DNA of 6,376 nt from positions 1 through 6,376 of the forward strand of contig JAGXSK010000015.1 in NCBI GenBank assembly GCA_018333845.1, in the 5' to 3' direction. Position numbers and translations under genes: made by a program. Shown in pieces: positions 1 through 6,164 of the stretch (within the stretch, counting starts at the first letter, position 1; each line of letters opens with the position of its first letter). The notes under the pieces were generated by a model. That model saw only the letters and a program-made list of their open reading frames with translations, was not told the DNA's origin and did no database searches. The stretch is from Clostridia bacterium. Lineage in GTDB: Bacteria; Bacillota; DSM-16504; Desulfitibacterales; Desulfitibacteraceae.

Positions 1-189
1 CAGGAAATGAGGGCCAAGGTTGTTGAAGCAGAAGCCGAGGTTCCAAAGGCTCTTGCCCAGGCCTTAAGAGAAGGCAAATTAGGTGTAATGGATTATTTTA
101 ACATGAAGAATATTGTTGCAGATACTGATATGAGAGAAGCAATTTCCAAAGGATCAAGTGGTGATAAGACAAAGGATTTGACTAAATAG
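1..189 (+). CDS. floA: Flotillin-like protein FloA, C-terminal end (5' partial)
   Basis: The frame is open from the first base and encodes 62 residues ending in TAG at 187-189; the gene begins upstream of the window. The visible part starts QEMRAKVVEAEAEVPKAL and contains GVMDYFNMKNI followed by ADTDMREAI. This is the characteristic C-terminal signature of FloA (YqfA), a bacterial flotillin-like protein. The Ala/Glu-rich repeat belongs to the flotillin coiled-coil region, and the NMKN-xx-ADTDMR block is the conserved tail. In B. subtilis FloA is anchored on the inner face of the membrane, oligomerises, and scaffolds functional membrane microdomains that affect fluidity and signalling. The last residues (GSSGDKTKDLTK) are a variable polar tail. 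A small membrane protein gene begins 19 bases downstream, so the two are probably co-transcribed. Identification rests on motif recognition in a fragment, but the motif is distinctive. Confidence 0.93.
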   Translation, partial: QEMRAKVVEAEAEVPKALAQALREGKLGVMDYFNMKNIVADTDMREAISKGSSGDKTKDLTK

Positions 190-193
190 TCCT

Positions 194-200
194 AGGGGGT
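194..200 (+). promoter_or_regulatory. Ribosome binding site deciding a TTG start
   Basis: AGGGGGT lies 8 bases ahead of the TTG at 209. The first in-frame ATG (245) has no comparable site and would remove the only membrane segment, so the TTG is preferred. Confidence 0.7.
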
Positions 201-208
201 GACTCTTT

Positions 209-670
209 TTGGATATACTCTGGATTATAATTTTTATTTTATACATGGCATATCGTGCTTTTTCTGAAACCCAGAGGAAACAGCAACAAGCACAAAGACG
301 AAAAATGACTACAAGAGAGGATCCTGGCACAAGGCATTACAGGTATGAAGATGTGGAGCCTAAACAGGAGGTGCCCTGGGACTTTGACCCAGATGAGTAT
401 CAACAGCAAAGGAAAAGGTCATACCAGGCTAACGTGGAGGAAGCTCCCCAGGAGGAAAGTATTTATCAAAAGAAGCTCAAGACAATGGGAGATAAAAAAA
501 GGGACAAAACTAAAAAGGTTGTTGAACCCTCAACAATAGCTGAACCAAGAGAACCTGTATCTGCAGGATTCTCCATACAATTAGATAATAAATCCCTTGT
601 TAATGCCGTTGTTATGTCAGAAATATTACAGCCGCCAAGGGCAAAAAGACCATTAAGATTAAGATATTAA
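209..670 (+). CDS. Small membrane-anchored protein of unknown function, downstream of floA
   Basis: This encodes 153 residues from a TTG start (8 bases after AGGGGGT) to TAA at 668-670. Residues about 4-17 (LWIIIFILYMAYRAF region) form one hydrophobic segment, probably an uncleaved N-terminal anchor. Because the following residues are very basic (QRKQQQAQRRK), the bulk should face the cytoplasm. The middle (about 20-115) is Gln-, Lys-, Glu- and Arg-rich and looks disordered. It includes an acidic/aromatic patch, PWDFDPDEY, at about 55-63. The C terminus (about 121-153) becomes ordered-looking and carries LVNAVVMSEILQPPRAKRP. A similar 'SEILGPPRA(K/R)RP' ending occurs, from memory, in uncharacterised short proteins of other Firmicutes. 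I cannot assign a function. Its position directly behind floA, where B. subtilis has the unrelated small gene yqfB, suggests a membrane-associated role linked to FloA, but that is inference from context only. Confidence 0.8.
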   Translation: MDILWIIIFILYMAYRAFSETQRKQQQAQRRKMTTREDPGTRHYRYEDVEPKQEVPWDFDPDEYQQQRKRSYQANVEEAPQEESIYQKKLKTMGDKKRDKTKKVVEPSTIAEPREPVSAGFSIQLDNKSLVNAVVMSEILQPPRAKRPLRLRY

Positions 671-705
671 GATTATTACTACAGCGAAATTTAGCAATTA
701 GCGGA

Positions 706-780
706 GCCATGGGTACGGTTCGAGGGTCACCGTAGTGCAACGAAGGTCCGAAGGGAAGACGATAGAACCGTCCCTATGGC
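706..780. repeat. Long imperfect inverted repeat in the floA-yqfC intergenic region (REP-like element or structured RNA)
   Basis: The arms at 706-721 (gccatgggtacggttc) and 765-780 (gaaccgtccctatggc) pair over 16 positions: 14 Watson-Crick pairs, one G-U (711/775) and one mismatch (714/772). They enclose 43 bases. The enclosed part contains two copies of cgaagg (741-746 and 749-754). Local base pairings compete with the long stem: tacggt 714-719 with accgta 729-734, and gacgat 758-763 with atcgtc 781-786. The region is clearly richer in G and C than its surroundings. The arm GGGACGGTTC resembles, from memory, dispersed palindromic repeats of clostridial genomes, which would make this a REP-like copy. 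A transcribed structured RNA at the end of the floA message is the alternative. No protein is encoded here. Confidence 0.5.
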
Positions 781-794
781 ATCGTCCCAGTGGC

Positions 795-827
795 AAAAAA
801 CTGCCTTTATAAAAAGGCAGTTTTTTT
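795..827. terminator. Intrinsic terminator ending the floA unit, probably bidirectional
   Basis: A perfect 8-base-pair stem, ctgccttt (801-808) and aaaggcag (813-820), has a 4-base loop and is followed by seven T (821-827). It is preceded by six A (795-800), which both lengthen the stem and give a U-run on the minus strand. It separates the floA-side genes from yqfC. No minus-strand gene is visible nearby, so the bidirectional property may have no use here. Confidence 0.9.
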
Positions 828-857
828 GTATTTACTCTCCTTAGACGTGCATAGATT
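828..857 (+). promoter_or_regulatory. Possible sigma-E-type promoter for yqfC-yqfD
   Basis: Between the terminator and the yqfC ribosome site, GTATTTA (828-834) and CATAGATT (850-857) are separated by 15 bases. They loosely resemble the sigma-E -35 and -10 boxes (KMATATT and CATACANT). In B. subtilis yqfCD belongs to the sigma-E regulon. The weakness is that a start about 7 bases after the -10 box would fall inside or at the edge of the ribosome site, so this is tentative. Confidence 0.25.
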
Positions 858-860
858 TAT

Positions 861-870
861 AAGAGGAGGG
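861..870 (+). promoter_or_regulatory. Ribosome binding site deciding the TTG start of yqfC
   Basis: AAGAGGAGGG stands 8 bases before TTG 879. The ATG at 871 is in another frame, and the first in-frame ATG lies 27 bases further in, with no ribosome site at a suitable distance. Confidence 0.75.
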
Positions 871-878
871 ATGCTACT

Positions 879-1172
879 TTGGGAAATAAAACAAGTATTA
901 AAAAAATGCGCAAAAAAGCAGGCGAAACCTTGGCAGATGCCTTTGATTTGCCAAGGGAATTAATTATTGACATACCAAAAATAACCCTTATTGGAAATCA
1001 AGAAATGGCTGTAGAAAGTCATAAGGGCATAATTCAATATACAAGTGAAAAAATTAGAATAAGCATTGCAGGAGGAGAATTAATAGTTTCAGGCAAAAAA
1101 CTCTTCATTAATTCCATTTTGCCAGAGGAAATAGTCATCTATGGAGAGTTTCACCAGATTTCCTTTGAATAG
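879..1172 (+). CDS. yqfC: Sporulation protein YqfC (YabP/YqfC family)
   Basis: This encodes 97 residues, the expected size for YqfC, from a TTG with a strong ribosome site to TAG at 1170-1172. The N terminus is basic (NKTSIKKMRKKAGE). It is followed by the family core: LADAFDLPRELIIDIPKITL, IGNQEMAVESHKGIIQYT, then alternating strands ending GGELIVSGKKLFINSILPEEIVIYGEF. Short beta-rich proteins with 'DLP.(E/D)' followed by 'P+ITLIGN', 'E.H+GI' and 'L.I.G..L' are typical of the YabP/YqfC family. There is no signal peptide or membrane segment. In B. subtilis the yqfCD pair is expressed in the mother cell under sigma-E. The exact biochemical role is not established. The partner gene yqfD follows after 89 bases, which supports the assignment and indicates a spore-forming host. 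Confidence 0.93.
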   Translation: MGNKTSIKKMRKKAGETLADAFDLPRELIIDIPKITLIGNQEMAVESHKGIIQYTSEKIRISIAGGELIVSGKKLFINSILPEEIVIYGEFHQISFE

Positions 1173-1177
1173 ACACA

Positions 1178-1200
1178 GGGACTTCCTTAAGTCTTATTTT
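1178..1200 (+). terminator. Weak hairpin between yqfC and yqfD
   Basis: gactt (1180-1184) and aagtc (1189-1193) pair around a 4-base loop. Two G-U pairs (1178/1195, 1179/1194) extend the stem, and an interrupted T-run (ttatttt) follows. It could lower readthrough into yqfD or protect a 3' end, but it is short and may have no function. Confidence 0.25.
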
Positions 1201-1261
1201 GCTCACCTTTTCTAGATTGTAATAAAGCAAGATGCATCAAAAGTAAAGGGGGAATTATAAA

Positions 1262-2482
1262 ATGCAGTTAAAAAAACTACTATTATTTATGCTAGGCTAT
1301 GTAGTAGTTATGATAGAAGGTCCTGTTGAGAGATTCATTAATTTAAGTATTACCAAGGGAGTGAATTTAAAAGATCTAAGAAGCTTGTCTTCAACAAAAA
1401 TTCAATTTAAAGTATTACTCCATGATTTTTGGACAATGCGTTCAATTGTGAGGCAGACAGGATGCAAGGTAAAGATTCTAGACAAGCGGGGGTTTCCCTT
1501 TTTCTGGAGTAAAACAAAAAAAAGAAAGCTACTAATTGTTGGAGTAATTGCCTTTATAGCATCCATGTATATTTTATCAAGCTTTGTTTGGTTCATTGAT
1601 GTATATAGCCACGAGGATTTGGTATATTTAGAAAAGGGTGAAATTGTTGAAATTGCTAAAAAATCAGGATTAAGGACGGGTATTTATAAAAAAAGTATCA
1701 ATGTGGAAGAGGTTGAAAGTAAAATCCTATCCCAGATTCCTGAAATATCCTGGGTTGGGTTAAAATTTCAAGGAACCAGGGTAATAATTGAAGTTGTGGA
1801 AAGAAAGCTGCCTGGTGAAGAGCAAATGGATAAAGAACCTAAACATTTAATAGCAGCTAAAGATGGCATAATTTACGAAGTTCTAGTGATGATGGGGCAG
1901 CCCCTTGTGCAAGTTGGAGATACTGTAGAAGCAGGACAAATACTTATTTCTGGGATAATAATTCCTCCACCACCTGGTGAAGAGCTGCAGCAAGAACTTA
2001 TTCCTCAAGAACTTAAACGAGTAAGAGCAAGGGGTATAGTCCGGGCCAGGGTTTGGTATGAGGGTCAGGGTTCAGCTGAGTTAAAGGAGACAGTAAAGCA
2101 TAGAACAGGGGCAACACAAAGGGCGTACTACCTAAACTTGCCTGATAAAAAAATTGTATTCAAGGGATCCCTGGAAAGCAAGTTCAAAAATTATGAAACT
2201 GAGATTAGTATCTCTAAGCCTCCTGTATTGCCTTATATACAGATCCCAGGGGAAATAGTAAGGGTTACCTACCATGAGGTAAATGTGGAAACAAGAACCT
2301 ATGAAAAAGATGAGGCTATTTCCCTGATAAAGGAGAAAATCATTGAAAACTTTAATCTTCCTGCAGAAGTTAAAATTATGGACCAGGAAATTAAGCTTTT
2401 GGTGGAAACAGACCAGAGGGTTGTGATAAAATTAATAATTGAAACTATTGAAGATATTGCTAGATTATCCCCTGTAGAATAA
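1262..2482 (+). CDS. yqfD: Sporulation protein YqfD
   Basis: This encodes 406 residues from an ATG 9 bases after AAAGGGGG, close to the roughly 400 residues of B. subtilis YqfD. The N-terminal cytoplasmic part (1-88) contains GPVERFINLSITKGVNLKDL and the conserved KRGFPFFWSKTKKRK block just before the membrane. A single transmembrane segment spans about 90-113 (LLIVGVIAFIASMYILSSFVW). The remainder (115-406) should lie outside the mother-cell cytoplasm. Within it, residues about 125-180 (GLRTGIYKKS ... EISWVGLKFQGTRVIIEVVERK) look like a POTRA/FtsQ-type fold. A segment with AAKDGIIYEVLVMMGQPLVQVGDTVEAGQILISG follows and resembles a biotinyl-lipoyl-like beta hairpin module. The C-terminal third ends in a lysine/glutamate-rich helical region. 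In B. subtilis the gene is sigma-E controlled and needed for efficient sporulation; its molecular role is not settled. The domain analogies are my inference. Confidence 0.94.
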   Translation: MQLKKLLLFMLGYVVVMIEGPVERFINLSITKGVNLKDLRSLSSTKIQFKVLLHDFWTMRSIVRQTGCKVKILDKRGFPFFWSKTKKRKLLIVGVIAFIASMYILSSFVWFIDVYSHEDLVYLEKGEIVEIAKKSGLRTGIYKKSINVEEVESKILSQIPEISWVGLKFQGTRVIIEVVERKLPGEEQMDKEPKHLIAAKDGIIYEVLVMMGQPLVQVGDTVEAGQILISGIIIPPPPGEELQQELIPQELKRVRARGIVRARVWYEGQGSAELKETVKHRTGATQRAYYLNLPDKKIVFKGSLESKFKNYETEISISKPPVLPYIQIPGEIVRVTYHEVNVETRTYEKDEAISLIKEKIIENFNLPAEVKIMDQEIKLLVETDQRVVIKLIIETIEDIARLSPVE

Positions 2483-2500
2483 GGCAGAAAAAACTTTGTG

Positions 2501-2529
2501 TTGAAGGTTAAAAATAAAGTGTATATAAT
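2501..2529 (+). promoter_or_regulatory. Sigma-A promoter for phoH-pgpH-ybeY
   Basis: TTGAAG (2501-2506) and a perfect TATAAT (2524-2529) are separated by exactly 17 bases. Transcription would begin near 2536, leaving a leader of about 66 bases before the TTG start of phoH. This separates the housekeeping genes from the sporulation pair upstream. The AT-rich surroundings raise the chance of accidental -10 boxes, but the match with a proper -35 and spacing is good. Confidence 0.65.
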
Positions 2530-2547
2530 ATAATGTAATATATAAGT

Positions 2548-2559
2548 TGATATATATCA
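2548..2559. promoter_or_regulatory. Perfect 12-base palindrome downstream of the phoH promoter
   Basis: tgatatatatca is its own reverse complement and would lie about 12-23 bases after the predicted transcription start, a usual place for a repressor operator. It consists mostly of alternating A and T in an AT-rich region, so chance is a real alternative. Confidence 0.3.
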
Positions 2560-2586
2560 TTTTATTGCAGACGTTTATTTTTTTGT

Positions 2587-2594
2587 AGGAGGAG
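2587..2594 (+). promoter_or_regulatory. Ribosome binding site deciding the TTG start of phoH
   Basis: AGGAGGAG ends 8 bases before TTG 2603. The first in-frame ATG is at residue 84, inside the protein, so the TTG start is nearly certain. Confidence 0.85.
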
Positions 2595-2602
2595 TTAGAT
2601 AC

Positions 2603-3577
2603 TTGTCACAAACAACAGAGATTAAAATAAAATTACCTGGAAATGGTGAGGAAATAAATGTTCTGGGAAGAAATGACGAAAATCTAAGATTTATAGCAAA
2701 ACATTCCCCTGTGAAAATTGTTGCAAGGGGTAATGAATTGAGTGTCACAGGCCAGGAACAGGATGTTATTAACACAGAAAAACTATTTAACCAGTTGATC
2801 AAGCTTGCCTCAAAGGGCAATCAGATTAATATTCCTACTATCAATTATGCCATGAAACAACTAGCTGCCTTGACAAAGAATGACAGGGAAATAAGTGATA
2901 TTCTTTCTGAAGTAATATCTATTACAGCAAGGGGAAAACAAATCAAAGCAAAGACCATAGGTCAGTACGACTATATCAAGGCAATAAAGAATTACGATAT
3001 AGTTTTTGGAATTGGACCAGCTGGCACAGGCAAGACCTATTTAGCTGTGGCCATGGCTGTGGAGGCGTTAAGAAATAAGCTTGTGCAACGAATTATCCTT
3101 GTTAGACCTGCTGTAGAGGCAGGAGAAAAGTTGGGCTTTTTGCCTGGAGATTTGCAGGACAAGGTTAATCCATATTTGCGGCCCCTATATGATGGTTTAT
3201 ATGATATATTAGGTGTAGAAACAGCAGCTAAATATATGGAGAAAGAAATTATTGAAGTGGCTCCTCTTGCCTACATGAGGGGAAGGACATTAGAGGATTC
3301 ATTTATCATATTAGATGAAGCCCAAAACACTACTCCTGATCAAATGAAAATGTTTTTAACAAGAATGGGTTTTGGTTCCAAGGCAGTGATAACTGGAGAT
3401 ATAACTCAAGTGGATCTGCCCAAGGGCAATAAATCAGGCCTGATAAATGCTCAAGGTATATTGAAAAATGTTGATGGTATCTGCTTTAAATATTTCACAG
3501 AGCAGGATGTGGTCAGGCATCCCCTTGTTCAAAAAATTATTTTAGCTTATGAGAGGGAAAAGAAAGAAATGGATTAA
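2603..3577 (+). CDS. phoH: PhoH family P-loop ATPase
   Basis: This encodes 324 residues, full length for bacterial PhoH/PhoL (about 320), from TTG to TAA at 3575-3577. The N terminus (about 1-70) is a KH-like nucleic-acid-binding region (INVLGRNDENLRFIAKHSPVKIVARGNEL). The ATPase core begins about residue 115 (AKTIGQYDYIKAI). It has Walker A GPAGTGKT at 138-145, the hallmark LVRPAVEAGEKLGFLPGD at 166-183, AYMRGRTL at 223-230, Walker B FIILDEAQNTT at 234-244, and VITGDITQVDLP at 262-273 (sensor I region). RHPLVQ at 305-310 is also conserved. All catalytic elements are intact. PhoH proteins are cytoplasmic ATPases thought to act on RNA. Their recurrent linkage to ybeY, seen again here two genes downstream, suggests work in rRNA maturation or RNA decay. 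The 'phosphate starvation' name comes from E. coli regulation and need not apply here. Confidence 0.97.
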   Translation: MSQTTEIKIKLPGNGEEINVLGRNDENLRFIAKHSPVKIVARGNELSVTGQEQDVINTEKLFNQLIKLASKGNQINIPTINYAMKQLAALTKNDREISDILSEVISITARGKQIKAKTIGQYDYIKAIKNYDIVFGIGPAGTGKTYLAVAMAVEALRNKLVQRIILVRPAVEAGEKLGFLPGDLQDKVNPYLRPLYDGLYDILGVETAAKYMEKEIIEVAPLAYMRGRTLEDSFIILDEAQNTTPDQMKMFLTRMGFGSKAVITGDITQVDLPKGNKSGLINAQGILKNVDGICFKYFTEQDVVRHPLVQKIILAYEREKKEMD

Positions 3578-3589
3578 GTGGGTGGACAA

Positions 3590-5755
3590 ATGCTAAAAAC
3601 AAAGATTATTAAAGAATATATAAGGGACAGCTACAATAAACTGTTAAAAGATATTTCCCATAAAAGAATCTTCTGGGGGATAGTTTTTTGTGTGGCACTG
3701 ATGTTTGTTGTAGGGTTGTCTGTTATGCCTGATCAGGTGAATGTTCAGCTAGGCCAGCCCAGTCCCAAGGATTTTGAGGCTCCCAGGAACATCACCTTTG
3801 AAAGCCAGGTTCTAACTTCCATAAAAAGGCAAGAGGCTGCAGATAAGGTAGAGCCTGTTTATCGTACCGATGAAAATGTTATCCTTCAGCTCCAGGAAAG
3901 TATAAATAGTTATTTTATCATAATAAGAAACGTTAGAAATGATGATGCTATTGAAAAAGAAGGTAAAGTAGAAGAATTAAAAAACCAGCTTGAATTGGTG
4001 TTAGAGGATGGAATATATAATGAATTGCTTGCAATGAGTGATGCACAGCTTGAAAGAATCCAGAATGACGTTATCCAAATTGTAAGGCAATACATGCTCC
4101 CAGGAGTTCTGCCAGCAGATGTAGAGCTTACAAAACGGAACATTCTTGGTGCCATTACTCTTTTAAATCTTGATAATTCATCAAAGAGCTTCTTAAGGGC
4201 ACTTATAGAAGACATTGAATTTAGTGGCAACAGAATTTATGATCCTATTTCCACAAATGAGCTGAAGGAAAAGGCAATTGAAAGGGTCGAGCCAGTCATA
4301 GTCAAATTGACTAAAAATCAAAAAATAGTTGGCAAGGGTGAGATTATAACCCAGGAGCACATAGAAGCCCTTGAAAAATTGGGGGTTTTGAACACAGCCA
4401 ACCCTGCAATACCCTTATTTGGGGTGGTGCTCCTTGTGTTGATTTTCCTTGGATTAATCACCATGTATCTTTATCAGTATCGTCCAAGTATACTGGCAAA
4501 AGAACCGTTGCTAATTCTCCTTGGCTTGTTGGTAATAAGTACACTTCTGGTATCTAATGCAGTAACATCTATTAATATTGGCATTGGTGCTGAATATTAC
4601 AACCTGGTGGCTTATGCTGTACCTGCAGCAGCTGGTTCCATGCTTATAGCCATTTTATTTGATGGAAAGTTTTCCATGTTTATTACTACCCTTATTGCTA
4701 TTCTTATTGGGATAATAAACAATTTGGAATTGCAGTTTGCATTAGTAGCTTTTGTTGGGGGAGTTGCCGGAATTTATAGTGTGTCCAAATTAAGTCAGAG
4801 GTCTGACCTGGTGAAGGCTAGTTTCTATATAGTAGGGGCAAATGTTGTTACAATATTAGCCCTGGGTTTAATATTAAATTATTCACTGCCAATGCTATCC
4901 ATTGCAATGCTTCTTGGGATAATTAACGGAGTTCTTTCTTCAGTTTTGACTATTGGTACTCTTCCCTTTTGGGAAACTGCTTTTGGGGTTACAACTTCAG
5001 TTAAACTATTAGAGCTTTCTAATCCTAATCAGCCATTATTAAGAAGACTGCTCCTGGAAGCACCTGGCACATACCATCATAGTGTGGTCGTGGGAAATAT
5101 GGCTGAGGCAGCAGCAGATGCAGTGGGAGCCGATGCACTTTTAACAAGGGTAGGGGCAAATTACCACGATATTGGCAAGGTGAAAAGACCATACTTTTTT
5201 ATCGAGAATCAGTTTACAAGTGAAAACCCCCATGATAAGTTGGCTCCCACCTTGAGCACATTGATAATAACCTCTCACATCAAAGATGGAATAGAGCTTG
5301 CCAGGGAGCATGGACTGCCTGATAGTATAATAGATATAATTTCCCAGCATCATGGTAATTCTTTAATATCTTTTTTCTATCACAAGGCAAGGGAGGGCAG
5401 CTTGGGTGATGTTTGTCAGGAGGATGATTTTAGGTATGACAATCCAAAACCCAAGACAAAAGAGGCAGCTATTGTTATGCTTGCTGACGCCATTGAGGCC
5501 GGGGTAAGATCAATTCAAAAGCCTACTCCAAATAAGATAGAAGCCTTTGTGAGAAAAATCATCAAGGATAAGTTAGAAGATGGACAGCTGGAGGAATGTG
5601 ATTTAACTTTTAAAGAATTGGATATTATTGCCCAATCCTTTGTTAAAATATTAACTGGTATTTTCCATTCTAGAATTGAATATCCAGAGAATGTCCTGAA
5701 GGAAATGGAAAGGGGAAAGATTAATGGAGGCGTATGTAAACAATCAGCAGGATAA
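3590..5755 (+). CDS. pgpH: 7TM-HD membrane c-di-AMP phosphodiesterase PgpH (YqfF)
   Basis: This encodes 721 residues from ATG 3590; an in-frame GTG at 3578, directly after the phoH stop, would add four residues. Neither start has a strong ribosome site (ggtgga lies just before the ATG), so the choice is uncertain. Domain order fits PgpH: an N-terminal membrane segment (about 27-46), an external 7TMR-HDED region (about 50-270), seven clustered membrane helices (about 273-461), then a cytoplasmic HD hydrolase domain (about 475-690). Metal-binding residues are all present: H497 in YHHSVVVGNM, H526-D527 in NYHDIGK, H563 in TSHIKDG, H587/H588 in SQHHG and D633 in LADAIEAG. Listeria PgpH and related proteins hydrolyse c-di-AMP to pApA, tuning osmotic, potassium and cell-wall responses. 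The external domain may sense a ligand. The gene is sandwiched between phoH and ybeY and overlaps ybeY by 32 bases, implying one transcript. Confidence 0.95.
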   Translation: MLKTKIIKEYIRDSYNKLLKDISHKRIFWGIVFCVALMFVVGLSVMPDQVNVQLGQPSPKDFEAPRNITFESQVLTSIKRQEAADKVEPVYRTDENVILQLQESINSYFIIIRNVRNDDAIEKEGKVEELKNQLELVLEDGIYNELLAMSDAQLERIQNDVIQIVRQYMLPGVLPADVELTKRNILGAITLLNLDNSSKSFLRALIEDIEFSGNRIYDPISTNELKEKAIERVEPVIVKLTKNQKIVGKGEIITQEHIEALEKLGVLNTANPAIPLFGVVLLVLIFLGLITMYLYQYRPSILAKEPLLILLGLLVISTLLVSNAVTSINIGIGAEYYNLVAYAVPAAAGSMLIAILFDGKFSMFITTLIAILIGIINNLELQFALVAFVGGVAGIYSVSKLSQRSDLVKASFYIVGANVVTILALGLILNYSLPMLSIAMLLGIINGVLSSVLTIGTLPFWETAFGVTTSVKLLELSNPNQPLLRRLLLEAPGTYHHSVVVGNMAEAAADAVGADALLTRVGANYHDIGKVKRPYFFIENQFTSENPHDKLAPTLSTLIITSHIKDGIELAREHGLPDSIIDIISQHHGNSLISFFYHKAREGSLGDVCQEDDFRYDNPKPKTKEAAIVMLADAIEAGVRSIQKPTPNKIEAFVRKIIKDKLEDGQLEECDLTFKELDIIAQSFVKILTGIFHSRIEYPENVLKEMERGKINGGVCKQSAG

Positions 5756-6164
5756 AAAATCCATAGACCCATCCTTAACAGCAGTTTTAGAGGATGCAAT
5801 AAAATTTGTCCTTCATAAAGAAGGCATCAATAATTATGAAATAGGTGTCACATTGGTGGATGATGACTATATTTTAAAATTAAACAGTCAATACCGAGGA
5901 AAAGATGTGCCTACAGATGTTCTGTCGTTTCCCCTTTCAGGTGAAAATGGAGATACCTTTGTGGTTGGAGATGTGGTTATTTCTGTTGATACTGCTGAGA
6001 GGCAGGCTTTTGAATATGGCCATTCCTTTGAAAGGGAAATGGTATATTTATTAGTGCATGGAATATATCACATTCTGGGTTATAACCATGATAATGATAA
6101 AAACAAGGAAATAATGAGACAAAAAGAGGAAGAGATAATGAATAAATATAATCTAAGCAGGTAG
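5724..6164 (+). CDS. ybeY: Endoribonuclease YbeY (rRNA maturation factor)
   Basis: This encodes 146 residues, normal for the family (about 150), from ATG 5724 to TAG at 6162-6164. AAAGGGGA at 5709-5716 lies 7 bases upstream, inside the end of pgpH. The zinc-site motif HGIYHILGYNHD places the three metal ligands at H112, H116 and H122, matching the HGxLHLxGYDH pattern of the UPF0054/YbeY family. The conserved LNSQYRGKDVPTDVLSFP (about 53-70) contains R58 and the TDVLSFP signature. GDVVIS (82-87) precedes the helix leading to the metal site. YbeY is a cytoplasmic single-strand endoribonuclease linked to 16S rRNA 3' end maturation and 70S ribosome quality control. The overlap with pgpH suggests translational coupling. 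The C terminus ends soon after the metal motif in a charged helix (RQKEEEIMNKYNLSR), as in homologues. Confidence 0.96.
   Translation: MEAYVNNQQDKKSIDPSLTAVLEDAIKFVLHKEGINNYEIGVTLVDDDYILKLNSQYRGKDVPTDVLSFPLSGENGDTFVVGDVVISVDTAERQAFEYGHSFEREMVYLLVHGIYHILGYNHDNDKNKEIMRQKEEEIMNKYNLSR

Noticed and set aside
704..722. gagcc ... acggttc resembling the ends of a group II intron domain V
   Set aside because: The typical 34-base domain V hairpin with its catalytic bulge is missing (only about 9 bases lie between the arms), and there is no intron-encoded protein or other intron domain nearby.
788..803. cagt (788-791) with actg (800-803) as an anti-terminator pairing
   Set aside because: Only four base pairs, far weaker than the 8-base-pair terminator stem it would need to disrupt.
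1171..1184. agacacagggactt after yqfC as a fragment of the same repeat as at 706-780
   Set aside because: The match is short and lacks the ACGGTTC core and any paired second arm other than a 5-base hairpin.
3910..4230. Minus-strand open frame inside pgpH
   Set aside because: It is a shadow of the strongly supported pgpH frame, with no ribosome site or recognisable protein features.
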